Of a stretch of 44,770 bases of DNA, positions 1-8,151 are shown in pieces. Positions within the stretch are counted from its first letter, which is position 1, and each line of letters starts with the position of its first letter. The DNA comes from Gudongella sp046224405 (lineage in GTDB: Bacteria; Bacillota; Clostridia; Tissierellales; Tissierellaceae): contig NZ_JBJXRK010000021.1 in the NCBI RefSeq assembly GCF_046224405.1, positions 1 to 44,770 of the forward strand. The letters run 5' to 3'. The translations under genes were made by a program, and so were the position numbers. Below the pieces are notes generated by a model. The model saw only the letters and a list, made by a program, of their open reading frames with translations, had not been told where the DNA came from and ran no database searches.

Positions 1-601
1 TCTTCTTGATCTCTCCGAATCTTTTCTGACGACGTTCAAGGATTTCAAGCACCGGATCCTTTTCATCATATTTTCTTGTGACCATTTTGTTCATGTTCAC
101 AATTGATTTTCTCTTCTTGGCAAGGGAGCCCATCCAACCCTCCAAAAGATCTGGAAGAGTCAGAATACGTAGGGTATGACCAGTTGGAGCAGTGTCAAAG
201 ATTATAATATCGTATTCATCATATTTGTCTATTATTATATCTGAAATCTTGTCAAATAGTGCTGACTCATGGGTACCAGGTGATACAATGGCAGCATCCA
301 GCTGACTGTTGATTTCTTCCACTATTACATTTGACAAAATTGTCTTCATATTAGCTCTTATTTTTTCAATATAGAGCTCAGCTTCATATTCAGGATCAAT
401 TTCCAGTCCGTCAAGGTTGTCTCTTATTCTAACTATGCTTCTACCAATCTCAATTCCAAGAACATCCGAAATAGAATGTGCCGGGTCCGTTGATACAAGG
501 AGAGTTCTTAATCCCCTTTCAGCATAATTAATGCTATTGGCAGTGGAACAGGTTGTCTTGCCGACCCCACCCTTTCCACCGTAAAAAATAATTTTAGCCA
601 T
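1..601 (-). CDS. ArsA/Get3-family ATPase, 3' end outside the window
   Basis: This is a P-loop ATPase of the ArsA/GET3/TRC40 branch of the SIMIBI class; about 200 N-terminal residues are present and the gene runs off the left edge. The sequence shows a deviant Walker A motif GGKGGVGKTT near residues 7-16, the DPAHS motif near 39-43 (a family hallmark), and FDTAPTGHTLR near 140-150. The ATG at 601 is preceded by GGAGGA. The family energises arsenite export or handles tail-anchored membrane proteins in other organisms. No arsB, arsC or arsR is visible here, so arsenite transport is not supported by context. A 95-aa gene lies 17 bp upstream on the same strand and is probably cotranscribed. Family assignment is firm; cellular role is open. 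Confidence 0.88.
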   Translation of the reverse strand, partial: MAKIIFYGGKGGVGKTTCSTANSINYAERGLRTLLVSTDPAHSISDVLGIEIGRSIVRIRDNLDGLEIDPEYEAELYIEKIRANMKTILSNVIVEEINSQLDAAIVSPGTHESALFDKISDIIIDKYDEYDIIIFDTAPTGHTLRILTLPDLLEGWMGSLAKKRKSIVNMNKMVTRKYDEKDPVLEILERRQKRFGEIKK

Positions 602-618
602 ATTCTTCCTCCGTCATC

Positions 619-906
619 TTAGGGATCCAGATCATAATTTGACCATCGTTCTTCCCATACGCTTTTTCTTTTTCCCATACGCTTGTCCCAATCCTCTATT
701 TCATCCACCAAATACGGAAGAAGTTCCAAGGTGTAGTAGCTTATTGGAAGGGGCATTCCTAGCTGATCGGAAAAACAAATCAAAATAAAATTATCCATTT
801 CCGTCTTTGTTTCACTTTCGAGCATTTCATAGGCCCTACCTTTAAAATCAGTAGCACCCTTAAAAAATAGTCCGAAATCTGTGATAAATTTCTTAAGTTT
901 ATCCAT
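619..906 (-). CDS. small conserved-looking protein of unknown function
   Basis: A 95-residue acidic soluble protein with no signal peptide, membrane segment or cysteine pair. I do not recognise the family. The C-terminal part is rich in Trp, Arg and Asp (for example WEERWSNYDLDP at the end), and the middle has a hydrophobic run near residues 48-66. It has a plausible ribosome binding site (AAGGGGA) before its ATG and lies 17 bp upstream of the ArsA-like ATPase, so the two are probably translated from one message. A partner or accessory role for the ATPase is inference from position only. Confidence 0.6.
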   Translation of the reverse strand: MDKLKKFITDFGLFFKGATDFKGRAYEMLESETKTEMDNFILICFSDQLGMPLPISYYTLELLPYLVDEIEDWDKRMGKRKSVWEERWSNYDLDP

Positions 907-920
907 AATAATCCCCTTAC

Positions 921-949
921 ATAAAAGAGAGAAGCCTAGGCTTCTCTCT
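921..949 (-). terminator. rho-independent terminator after cstA
   Basis: A perfect 24-base inverted repeat at 926-949 centred on CCTAGG is followed on the minus strand by TTTTAT. It lies just past the cstA stop and separates cstA from the 95-aa/ArsA pair. Confidence 0.85.
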
Positions 950-968
950 CATACCTTTCAGATTGCCA

Positions 969-2582
969 TCAGTCCAATTCCTCTGTACTTGCAAAGGCTG
1001 CCCTGGACTCCAGTATCAAGACAATTGCAAGAATGAACAATGCCACTGCAAATACCAAAAGTATTGGATTTGCCAGGTTTGCCATCATCAATAGGACAAG
1101 GGCGACCAATGTTGCTATAAACATGAATACCATTGGGTAAACAGCCATTTTGTATTGTCTTCCAGTTCTCTTAAGCCACAGAGCAAGAGCCAACAGGGCT
1201 AGTGCTGCCAGCAGCTGGTTTGCAGATCCGAATATCGGCCATACAAGCTGGTATCCTCTAAATGCCAATGTACCACCTATAATAACTGTTATAAGTGTTG
1301 AAACATATTTGTTTGTCAAGGTGTTAGTGAATCCATTTGAAGCTGCACCTTCTATATCAGATGTGAAAAATTCCTGGAAAATAAATCTTGCAAGTCTTGT
1401 TGCAGTATCCAATGAAGTCAATGCAAATGCTGAAATCGCTAGTGTAACGAAGTTCTTTGCGACCAACTGTGGGAATCCCAATGATGCCATGAATGTTCCT
1501 ATACCATCGGCAAAAACATTAAGGGCTCCTCCTGCTGCGGTAACCTCAGCAAGCTTGTCAGCTGTAAGATATGCAGCTGTGATAATTGCAAGTGTTGCAA
1601 GTACGCCTTCAATAAGCATTGCACCGTAGCCAACCAACTTAATATCAGCCTCAGTGTCAAGCTGCTTGGCTGTTGTACCTGATCCAACCAGTGAGTGGAA
1701 GCCTGAAATGGCTCCACAGGCTATTGTAATAAACAATATTGGGAACAGGTAGTTTGTTCCAACCTTAAAGCTTGTATATGCTGGCAACTGAATTTCGGGT
1801 CTCATTACAAACAATCCTATAACTCCACCTGCAAGCATGGCGTAAAGCAGGAATGAGTTAAGGTAGTCTCTAGGCTGTAGAAGTATCCAAACAGGTGTTA
1901 CTGACGCCACGAATATATAACCCAGTAGTATAATCATCCAGGTGTTCACAGACAGGCTTAATGGGAACATGACTCCAACCCAGACAGCCAAAGCCAATAG
2001 TGCTACACCTATAACGGTTCCTACCGCTAAGCTGACTCCCCTCCTGTATACTCCAACTCCAAACAGGATTGCTAGAGCGATAAACAGTATTGATGATGTT
2101 GCAGCCTCAGGTGTTGATACAAATGCTGAAGCTACTATGTTTGTAAATGCTGCAACAACAAGTATCAAGGTAAGCCATGCAAATAGAGCAAATAGCTTTT
2201 TACCCTTGGAACCCATGGTGTGCCCGATTACTTCACCAATGGATCTACCTCCATGTCTAACTGAAGCAAACAGTGAACCCATATCATGGACGCCACCAAA
2301 GAAGATGGAACCAATAACAATCCAAAGCATAACGGGAAGCCATCCAAACATTGATGCTGCAATTGGCCCTACTATTGGACCTGCTCCAGCAATCGATGAA
2401 AAGTGGTGCCCCAACAAAACTGGTGCCTTAGCGGGAACATAATCCACACCATCGTTCATGGTATGGGCAGGCGTTTTTTTTGTGATATCCAAACCCCAGT
2501 GTTTCGCTAACCATGCACCGTATGTAGCGTAGGCAATTAGAAATGCGACAATACTAAAAATAATTAACCATAATGAATTCAT
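969..2582 (-). CDS. cstA: CstA-family carbon starvation / pyruvate or peptide transporter
   Basis: A 537-aa polytopic membrane protein of the CstA family. The N-terminal part carries the typical block with GHHFSSIAGAGPIVGPI near residues 58-74, then GGVHDMG and SVRHGGRSIGE, followed by about 15 hydrophobic segments. It is shorter than the roughly 700-residue E. coli CstA and resembles the compact Gram-positive members. Characterised relatives import pyruvate or peptides when carbon is short; the substrate here is not shown. The ATG at 2582 has a GGAGGG site. An IS6-like element begins only 24 bp upstream of the start, so the native promoter (probably 4513-4541, ahead of the 169-aa gene) is now 1.3 kb further away and expression may be lost or altered. 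Confidence 0.92.
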   Translation of the reverse strand: MNSLWLIIFSIVAFLIAYATYGAWLAKHWGLDITKKTPAHTMNDGVDYVPAKAPVLLGHHFSSIAGAGPIVGPIAASMFGWLPVMLWIVIGSIFFGGVHDMGSLFASVRHGGRSIGEVIGHTMGSKGKKLFALFAWLTLILVVAAFTNIVASAFVSTPEAATSSILFIALAILFGVGVYRRGVSLAVGTVIGVALLALAVWVGVMFPLSLSVNTWMIILLGYIFVASVTPVWILLQPRDYLNSFLLYAMLAGGVIGLFVMRPEIQLPAYTSFKVGTNYLFPILFITIACGAISGFHSLVGSGTTAKQLDTEADIKLVGYGAMLIEGVLATLAIITAAYLTADKLAEVTAAGGALNVFADGIGTFMASLGFPQLVAKNFVTLAISAFALTSLDTATRLARFIFQEFFTSDIEGAASNGFTNTLTNKYVSTLITVIIGGTLAFRGYQLVWPIFGSANQLLAALALLALALWLKRTGRQYKMAVYPMVFMFIATLVALVLLMMANLANPILLVFAVALFILAIVLILESRAAFASTEELD

Positions 2583-2598
2583 AATTTCCCTCCTTCTA

Positions 2599-2606
2599 TA
2601 AAATTG
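2599..2606. repeat. target site duplication, left copy (TAAAATTG)
   Basis: The 8 bases TAAAATTG here recur exactly at 3937-3944, bracketing the transposase gene and its inverted ends. Eight bp is the duplication length typical of IS6-family elements. Confidence 0.85.
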
Positions 2607-2629
2607 CGTTTTGTAAACTTAAATGAAAA

Positions 2630-2659
2630 TTGAGGACTCCAAACCCTCTGTGGTACAAT
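2630..2659 (+). promoter_or_regulatory. transposase promoter
   Basis: TTGAGG at 2630-2635 and TACAAT at 2654-2659 are 18 bp apart, with a TG extension (TGG before TACAAT). It lies inside the left end of the element and reads into the transposase gene. Confidence 0.55.
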
Positions 2660-2704
2660 GTTTTTTGCGGAAAACAAATACCTCCCAGAAAGGATGAAGT
2701 CCTC

Positions 2705-3742
2705 ATGCAAAAAATTGTATCAATCAGTTGTCCAAAGTGCAACAATAATCATTCATTTTATCGTTACGGTAAAGATAAATTTGGTTTCCAAAAGTATCTC
2801 TGCCGTAAGTGTAACCATCAATTCGCACCTGATAATCCCAGTAAGAGGGATTCTGACAATCGCAAGTATCCAGATTGTCCTATGTGCTCCAAGGCTACTT
2901 TTCTTCACCATGATCATGAGCATTATTCTAATTTCAGGTGCTGTGATAAAAAGTGCAACCACTCTTTCTTTGTTGTAAAACCTTCGGCCATATTACCTGC
3001 TTCTGTCTCTAAGCTTGCTGGTAAGAATGATTTCAAGCGTATGCGATATCCTGTTCATATCATCATTTCGGCTCTTTCCATGTTCTATCTTGGTAAGGAT
3101 TCCTTCAGGAATATCGCCTTGATACTTAGGATTACCAATAATATCAAGGTTTCCCATACCACCATCAGCAACTGGTGTAAAAAGTTTGCTCCCTTGTTCA
3201 ATAATCTTTCTTTGGAGCTTATGCCTTTGATGAATTTTGATTCTGATGAGTGGCATGCCGATGAAACGGTAGTTAAGATTTCTGGTAAAAGATATTACAT
3301 TTGGTTTGTGGTTGATTCTGAAACTCGTTTTGTCCTTGGCTTTCACTTATCACCCTACAGGGACTCTGCTCAGGCCTTTACAATCTTCAATTCTGTAAAA
3401 GGTATGGGAAAGGTTTCTTCCATTGTCAGTGACCGTTACAGCGCCTACAAGGTGCCTGCCAAGTCTGTGCTTGGCTCTGATGTCAAGCATATCAGAGTAC
3501 AGAGCTTCAAGGATGATATCTCCAACAATCTGATTGAGTCTTTCCATCATCAGTTCAAGGCTTGGTACAAGACAAAACAGGGTTTCAACTCATTTGACTC
3601 TGCCAATAATCTGATCAGCATGTTTGTGTTCTTCTACAACTTTGTTAGGCCACATTCATCTCTTGGTGGTCTTACACCAGCTCAAGTTGCTGGACTAAGC
3701 CTAACTAAGAAGCAAAAGAGAAGGTATCTTCTCATAGCTTGA
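2705..3742 (+). CDS. IS6-like transposase with N-terminal zinc ribbons
   Basis: A 345-aa DDE transposase. The ATG at 2705 is preferred over an upstream in-frame TTG because AAAGGA lies just before it and the inverted repeat of the leader ends there. The N terminus has two zinc-ribbon-like units (CPKC with CRKC, then CPMC with CC..KC). A helix-turn-helix-like region (SHTTISNWCKKF) precedes the rve-fold core with catalytic D186 (WHADET), D243 (VSDRYSAY) and E278 (NNLIESFHHQFK), a DD34E spacing. All catalytic residues are intact and there is no frameshift, so it may be active. The RPHSSLGGLTPAQ block near the C terminus is typical of the superfamily. Confidence 0.88.
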   Translation: MQKIVSISCPKCNNNHSFYRYGKDKFGFQKYLCRKCNHQFAPDNPSKRDSDNRKYPDCPMCSKATFLHHDHEHYSNFRCCDKKCNHSFFVVKPSAILPASVSKLAGKNDFKRMRYPVHIIISALSMFYLGKDSFRNIALILRITNNIKVSHTTISNWCKKFAPLFNNLSLELMPLMNFDSDEWHADETVVKISGKRYYIWFVVDSETRFVLGFHLSPYRDSAQAFTIFNSVKGMGKVSSIVSDRYSAYKVPAKSVLGSDVKHIRVQSFKDDISNNLIESFHHQFKAWYKTKQGFNSFDSANNLISMFVFFYNFVRPHSSLGGLTPAQVAGLSLTKKQKRRYLLIA

Positions 3743-3936
3743 TTTGTGTTTGATTTCGCCTAATTTGTTTTCAAAGGAGCGGCCTTGGAGTGGTCAAGGG
3801 CGCGCGTAAGCGTGTTCATTTTACCCTTGACCAGGACTAGGATGATCCTTTATCATCTTCCTGGCGAAATCTGAAGCAATTTTGAGCAATTCTATGAAAA
3901 CATTGTGCTAATCTTTCATATTTAGTTTACAGAGCC
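3743..3936 (+). other. structured non-coding 3' part of the IS element
   Basis: No gene is seen between the transposase stop and the right end. It contains a perfect 10-bp stem (3791-3800 with 3824-3833, TGGTCAAGGG/CCCTTGACCA) enclosing a GC-rich loop, and a second 6-bp stem (3841-3857, GATGAT/ATCATC). The right inverted repeat is at about 3920-3936. The stems could stop readthrough or be an RNA element. Confidence 0.55.
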
Positions 3937-3944
3937 TAAAATTG
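3937..3944. repeat. target site duplication, right copy (TAAAATTG)
   Basis: Exact match to 2599-2606. Removing one copy plus 2607-3936 restores a 30-bp spacer between the 169-aa gene and cstA that includes the cstA ribosome binding site. Confidence 0.85.
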
Positions 3945-3950
3945 TATAAT

Positions 3951-4460
3951 TTACCTGGTAAAACCGTAAATCTCGCTTACCTCCCTTCCTTTCTTATTAG
4001 CTATATTTGATCCGTCCTCAAGGGAGGTCAGTATTATCCTAATATCAACCCAACCCTTGAATCCGAATGAAAAGCCCTTGTGATACCTGAATTTCTCAAT
4101 GCTCCTTAATACGTTGCCATCTATTTCATTAAGTGGTTTATCCACCAGTATTACACCTGTAATGATGCTTGACATATGCTCGTCATGGAGCTCCACCAGT
4201 TCATCAATGCTCCTAACCATATTATCTGTAAATCTCTTGAACTCATTGGTATCGAGATTTTCTACTCTTTTTACAAGAATATATTCATTATTCTCCATAG
4301 CATATATCTTAGCTGACTTGGTAAGGAAATACTTTTCAGCCCTTAAATGATACCTTGCGAACAAGTCATATTCTTCATTGTCGACCCTATGATTCCTTAA
4401 TATATCAAAGCTTCTAATCAGCTTTTTTTCCAATTCATCCAAGTACAGCTCCAATTCCAT
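3951..4460 (-). CDS. conserved hypothetical protein, former operon partner of cstA
   Basis: A 169-aa soluble, charged protein with no signal peptide or membrane segment. I recall similar proteins in clostridia (features such as YHLRAEKYFL, DEHMSSIITGVI and FGFKGWVDIR look conserved), but no function is known to me. It starts at an ATG behind a good promoter (4513-4541). Without the IS, its stop codon would sit 30 bp upstream of the cstA start on the same strand, so it was probably cotranscribed with the transporter. A regulatory or accessory role for CstA is inference from this arrangement only. Confidence 0.75.
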   Translation of the reverse strand: MELELYLDELEKKLIRSFDILRNHRVDNEEYDLFARYHLRAEKYFLTKSAKIYAMENNEYILVKRVENLDTNEFKRFTDNMVRSIDELVELHDEHMSSIITGVILVDKPLNEIDGNVLRSIEKFRYHKGFSFGFKGWVDIRIILTSLEDGSNIANKKGREVSEIYGFTR

Positions 4461-4512
4461 CCAATCACTCTCTTCATATTAAATTTATGACAAATGTTTA
4501 ATTTACACCTTT

Positions 4513-4541
4513 ATTGTACTCCTGCTCAAGTTCAATGTCAA
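4513..4541 (-). promoter_or_regulatory. sigma-A promoter for the 169-aa gene (and originally cstA)
   Basis: On the minus strand, TTGACA (4536-4541) and TACAAT (4513-4518) are separated by 17 bp. It lies between the mtaD-like stop and the 169-aa start, about 52 bp before the ATG. Confidence 0.8.
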
Positions 4542-4609
4542 TAAAATGAAGGTGGAAATTTTATTCCTTTAAAGTGCAGTCTCCTTTGGACTTTCCATTG
4601 GAAACACCA

Positions 4610-5899
4610 TTATCTAATTATCAAATCCATAGCCCTATTTTGAGCCATGTACTTAATCCTTTCCAAATCTATTGTCTTCATTTCACGTTTATGCATCAAA
4701 ACCCTTCCATCAACTATTACTGTGTCCACATCACTTCCATAGGTTGAGTAAGCCAATGCAGACACGAGATTATGTCTTGGAACAAGATGCGGTTTATCTA
4801 AATCCACCAGAATGATGTCCGCCCTTTTCCCGACTTCCAGGGATCCAATCTCCTTATCCCATTGTAATCCTCTGGCTCCATTTATTGTAGCCATCCTTAA
4901 TGCATCCACCGCCTTTATGCTTAATGCGTCCTGATCCACTGCCTTGTTTACCAAGGCTGCCAGGTTCAGCTCCTTGAACATGTTAAGATTATTGTTTGAA
5001 GAAGCTCCATCTGTACCAAGAGATACATTAAGACCTTTTTCAAGCATGCTTTGAACCGGAGCGAATCCACTTGCCAATTTGAAGTTGCTTCCAGGATTGT
5101 TTACCGGATGGACCTCCTTTTCAACCATAAGCTCAATGTCATCCTGGTCTACATGTACGCAATGTGCAGCCAGAGTATGCACATCCAAAACACCAAGATC
5201 ATAGACGTGCCTTATGGGAGATTTGCCGTATATTTCATAGCTTTCCTGAACCTCTCTTTTTGTTTCAGACAAATGTATATTGATACCTGTTCCAAGGTCA
5301 TCTGCCAAGTTTTTGGCCTTTACCAGAAACTCCGGACTGCAGGTGTAGGGAGCATGAGGGGCTATCATGACACGTATTCTATCATTTGAGGTCTTGTGGT
5401 AGCGGTTGAAAAGTTCCCTGCTCTCATTGAGTTTTCTGTCGGGATCATTTCTGTCCTCTACAATTCCCCTTGTTATCATTGCCCTGAGTCCAGACTCCGC
5501 TGCCCCCTTGCCCACCTCATCCATAAAGAAATACATGTCACAGAAGGTAGTTGTTCCAGTCTGAATCATTTCAGCCATGCTGAGCAAAGAGCCCCAATAT
5601 ATATCCTCACCGTTTAGATTGGCCTCAACAGGCCATATCTTTTCAGTTAGCCATTGATGCAGGGGTAAATCATCTGCATAATTCCTCAATAGACTCATCC
5701 CCATGTGGGTGTGTGCATTTACAAGTCCTGGCAATGCTGCCTTGTTTCTACCATCAATTGTTTCATCTATTTCAATCCCTGGAATTTCATCACCCAAATG
5801 TATGATTATTCCATTCTCAATATAGATGTTGCTATTATTTAATATTCGATTTTTTTCATCAACGGTTACTATATCAACATTTTTTATCCTTAAGACCAT
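4610..5899 (-). CDS. mtaD: amidohydrolase: S-adenosylhomocysteine / 5'-methylthioadenosine deaminase type
   Basis: A 429-aa metal-dependent deaminase of the amidohydrolase superfamily, ATZ/TRZ/MtaD branch. The zinc site is visible as H63 and H65 (NAHTHMG), H209 with E212 (HLSET), the H246 region (AHCVHV) and D297 (GTDGASSNNN). The family converts SAH, MTA or 5'-deoxyadenosine to inosyl products and ammonia, recycling inhibitory by-products of SAM enzymes. The length is normal. It starts at an ATG with AGGAGG and is the last gene of an apparent operon with the MATE exporter (9 bp upstream) and dppA. Substrate choice among SAH, MTA, guanine-like or triazine compounds cannot be fixed by reading alone. 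Confidence 0.82.
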   Translation of the reverse strand: MVLRIKNVDIVTVDEKNRILNNSNIYIENGIIIHLGDEIPGIEIDETIDGRNKAALPGLVNAHTHMGMSLLRNYADDLPLHQWLTEKIWPVEANLNGEDIYWGSLLSMAEMIQTGTTTFCDMYFFMDEVGKGAAESGLRAMITRGIVEDRNDPDRKLNESRELFNRYHKTSNDRIRVMIAPHAPYTCSPEFLVKAKNLADDLGTGINIHLSETKREVQESYEIYGKSPIRHVYDLGVLDVHTLAAHCVHVDQDDIELMVEKEVHPVNNPGSNFKLASGFAPVQSMLEKGLNVSLGTDGASSNNNLNMFKELNLAALVNKAVDQDALSIKAVDALRMATINGARGLQWDKEIGSLEVGKRADIILVDLDKPHLVPRHNLVSALAYSTYGSDVDTVIVDGRVLMHKREMKTIDLERIKYMAQNRAMDLIIR

Positions 5900-5908
5900 A
5901 AAACCCTC

Positions 5909-7285
5909 CTATTGGTAAACGCTTCCCACTTCTTCCTTGCCTGAATTGAATATATCCTTTCTCCTATATGTTAAGACTGCGAGTATGAAGCGGACCAACA
6001 GATCCACCCCCATCATCAGCCATATCCACTCAATCCCTGCATCCATAACGTATGTCATTAAGAGAACCAGCGGCACCCTCACAACCCAAAGTCCCACTCC
6101 CACATTTATCATTGAAGCCTTTGGATATCCAGCTCCTCTAAGTGCTCCATTCAGAAGACCTGCCAAGTTTTGTGGTATTTGCAATAGACCCATTATAAAC
6201 AGGTAAACTGCTCCTACTGCTATAATTTCAGGATCATTTGAGAAAGCCCTCATGATTTGTGATGGCAGAAATATCATCAGACCCCCAGCCACTGAGGTTA
6301 CAACAAGAGAAAGCCTTATTAGATGCTTCATGTAGGTTCTCCCCATTTCATTGTCTCTTGAACCTACTGATTGTCCCACAAATGTTGATGCGGCTATTCC
6401 AAAGCCAGCAGCTGGCATATATGATATGGACTCAGCCTGTAGACCAAGCTGGTATGCTGCGTAGGCAACTTCACCATAGGTCAGTACAGCTCGTGTGATG
6501 ATTATGGAGGCAAACTGCCAGAAGCTCATTTCGAATGATGTGGGTATGGCAAACCTTATTAGTCTGATTGCCTGTTCCCTATTGAACTTTAATCTGAAGC
6601 CGCCACCAAGCTTTGCAAATGTTCCATTCTTGCCAAACAATACGAAAAGACCCATTAAAGCTGCTATACCATATGATATGTTATAGGCGATTGCAGCACC
6701 CTTGAGTCCCATTTCAGGCAGTCCAAGCTTTCCGAATATCAGGATGTAGCTGAGTATTATGTTTACTCCATTGAGAACTCCAACTATTATCATGGGTGTC
6801 TTTGCATTTCCCATCCCCTGCAAAATCCCTGCTGTCAATAAAATGACTGCAGTAAATGGCAAGCTCCAGGACAATATTCTAAGATACATTGCCCCACCAG
6901 CCAATAAAGCAGGAGTGGGGTTGAAAACACCAATTAAGCTCTCAGTGTTCCAGTATATAAGCTGCTGAAAGAGCACGGATACACCAAGGGCAAGTATAAA
7001 GGCCTGTTCAGTGGTATCCTTTAGCTTCCCGTGATCCCCAGCTCCAAAGTTCTGTGCAACGAAAACCGAGTTCCCCGTCCCTATTCCCTTTAGAACTGCC
7101 CATATAATCCTAAATAGGATATTACTCATTCCAATTGCTCCAACTGCTACAGAGTCTATCCTTCCCACCATCGCCATTGACACTACCCCGGCAGTCATCT
7201 GAAGAATGTTTTCAGCGGTTATGGGCAAAGCCATGGAAAGAATTTTTTTCCTTACTTTTTTATCATCGATAGCTATTGTCGTCAT
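5909..7285 (-). CDS. MATE-family multidrug/cation antiporter
   Basis: A 458-aa integral membrane protein with two MatE repeats (about residues 15-175 and 240-400) and about 12 hydrophobic segments. The family couples Na+ or H+ entry to export of cationic drugs or metabolites. It starts at an ATG with a GGGAG site. It lies 15 bp downstream of dppA and 9 bp upstream of the mtaD-type gene, so the three are probably one transcript. Its natural substrate may be something handled by those enzymes (peptide or purine-derived), but that is inference. Confidence 0.9.
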   Translation of the reverse strand: MTTIAIDDKKVRKKILSMALPITAENILQMTAGVVSMAMVGRIDSVAVGAIGMSNILFRIIWAVLKGIGTGNSVFVAQNFGAGDHGKLKDTTEQAFILALGVSVLFQQLIYWNTESLIGVFNPTPALLAGGAMYLRILSWSLPFTAVILLTAGILQGMGNAKTPMIIVGVLNGVNIILSYILIFGKLGLPEMGLKGAAIAYNISYGIAALMGLFVLFGKNGTFAKLGGGFRLKFNREQAIRLIRFAIPTSFEMSFWQFASIIITRAVLTYGEVAYAAYQLGLQAESISYMPAAGFGIAASTFVGQSVGSRDNEMGRTYMKHLIRLSLVVTSVAGGLMIFLPSQIMRAFSNDPEIIAVGAVYLFIMGLLQIPQNLAGLLNGALRGAGYPKASMINVGVGLWVVRVPLVLLMTYVMDAGIEWIWLMMGVDLLVRFILAVLTYRRKDIFNSGKEEVGSVYQ

Positions 7286-7300
7286 GTTCTCTCCCTGTTG

Positions 7301-8098
7301 TTATACCGTAAAATGTAGGAATCTCAATACCTCAATATAATCGTCTGTTGTAAAGCCTACTGTGGTGCTATTTAAAAGAGAAGCTCCAGGATAGAAGGAA
7401 TTTCTCCTGGCTTCGTAATGTCTTGGGTATTCAACCTCAACATTGAATTCTTCCGGAAGTTGAATCATCAGGTCGCCCTTCTCCTTGACCAGTCCCTTCT
7501 TCACCCCTGCCTTTATAAGTTCAATTGCTCGTTCAGGGTGAATATTGATAGTGGAATTACCCCTTCCTTCCTTGACAGCAACAGTTTCTATGAATGGATT
7601 AATCTTTATTACCTCCTGACATAACGACTTGTCACCAGATAGGAATATTACAGGGACTTTATGATAGGCCGCAATATATGCATGAAGCATAAATTCATCT
7701 ACAGGCTTCCCATTAATACTTATGGAAAGAATTCCAGTGGTCAATGTATGTGACAGAGGACTTCCGTCCATACCCGCACCTGAGTGATATCCTATAAATG
7801 CCACACCGTCAAAGGAATCATCCAGCTCCTGTACCATTGAAAATAGCCCTTCATCCCACCCCCTGATCAGTCTGACATTCATAGGGAGCCCGTTGTGATC
7901 CAAATTTCTTCCACTGTCATGGGCATCCTTAATTATAATCTCCATTTCATCGAGCTCATTTGCTCCCTCACATGCCGCTCTTACTTCAGCAGTCATCTGA
8001 TCTGCAAATTGTGAATAGTCCCCCTTGTTTTTCGAGGTTTCATCCCAATGTGTTACACCAGTGATACCTTCAATGTCTGCACTTATGTATAATTTCAA
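7301..8098 (-). CDS. dppA: M55-family D-aminopeptidase (DppA-like)
   Basis: A 265-aa metallopeptidase of family M55. The N terminus has the metal-binding ISADIEG motif (D8, E10); DAHDSGRN near residue 60 and GYHSGAG near residue 104 are also family blocks. Relatives such as B. subtilis DppA form decamers and release N-terminal D-amino acids from short peptides, linked to peptidoglycan peptide salvage. The start codon is TTG at 8098, chosen because GGAGG sits 7 bases before it and the family N terminus begins exactly there. First gene of the dppA-MATE-mtaD operon; no oligopeptide transporter is linked here. Confidence 0.9.
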   Translation of the reverse strand: MKLYISADIEGITGVTHWDETSKNKGDYSQFADQMTAEVRAACEGANELDEMEIIIKDAHDSGRNLDHNGLPMNVRLIRGWDEGLFSMVQELDDSFDGVAFIGYHSGAGMDGSPLSHTLTTGILSISINGKPVDEFMLHAYIAAYHKVPVIFLSGDKSLCQEVIKINPFIETVAVKEGRGNSTINIHPERAIELIKAGVKKGLVKEKGDLMIQLPEEFNVEVEYPRHYEARRNSFYPGASLLNSTTVGFTTDDYIEVLRFLHFTV

Positions 8099-8137
8099 TC
8101 CAATTCCTCCCCCGTGCTTTCTTGTTATTTCCTTCTA

Positions 8138-8151
8138 ATTATAACATTTAA
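8138..8151 (-). promoter_or_regulatory. extended -10 promoter for dppA operon
   Basis: On the minus strand, TGTTATAAT (TATAAT at 8138-8143 with a TG extension) precedes the dppA ribosome binding site by about 25 bp. The -35 match is poor, so the extended -10 probably carries it. Confidence 0.5.

Larger units (their letters stand above)
2607..3936 (+). mobile_element. IS6-like insertion sequence, 1330 bp
   Basis: The ends form imperfect inverted repeats. Read inward, the right end begins GGCTCTGTAAACT and the left end CGTTTTGTAAACT, sharing TGTAAACT and several flanking bases. The right terminus resembles the GG-TCTGT ends of IS6/IS26. It is flanked by 8-bp direct repeats and encodes one DD34E transposase. 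At 1.3 kb it belongs to the long IS6-like elements whose transposase has an added zinc-binding N terminus rather than the short 0.8-kb type. The first base of the left end (C instead of G) looks decayed. Both TSD copies are identical, which suggests a fairly recent insertion. Confidence 0.85.

Noticed and set aside
1942..2442. Long open frames antisense to cstA and to other large genes (for example 13412-13792, 14810-15256)
   Set aside because: They lie wholly inside genes with clear protein families, have no ribosome binding site of their own, and their translations look like composition-driven reverse-strand reading.
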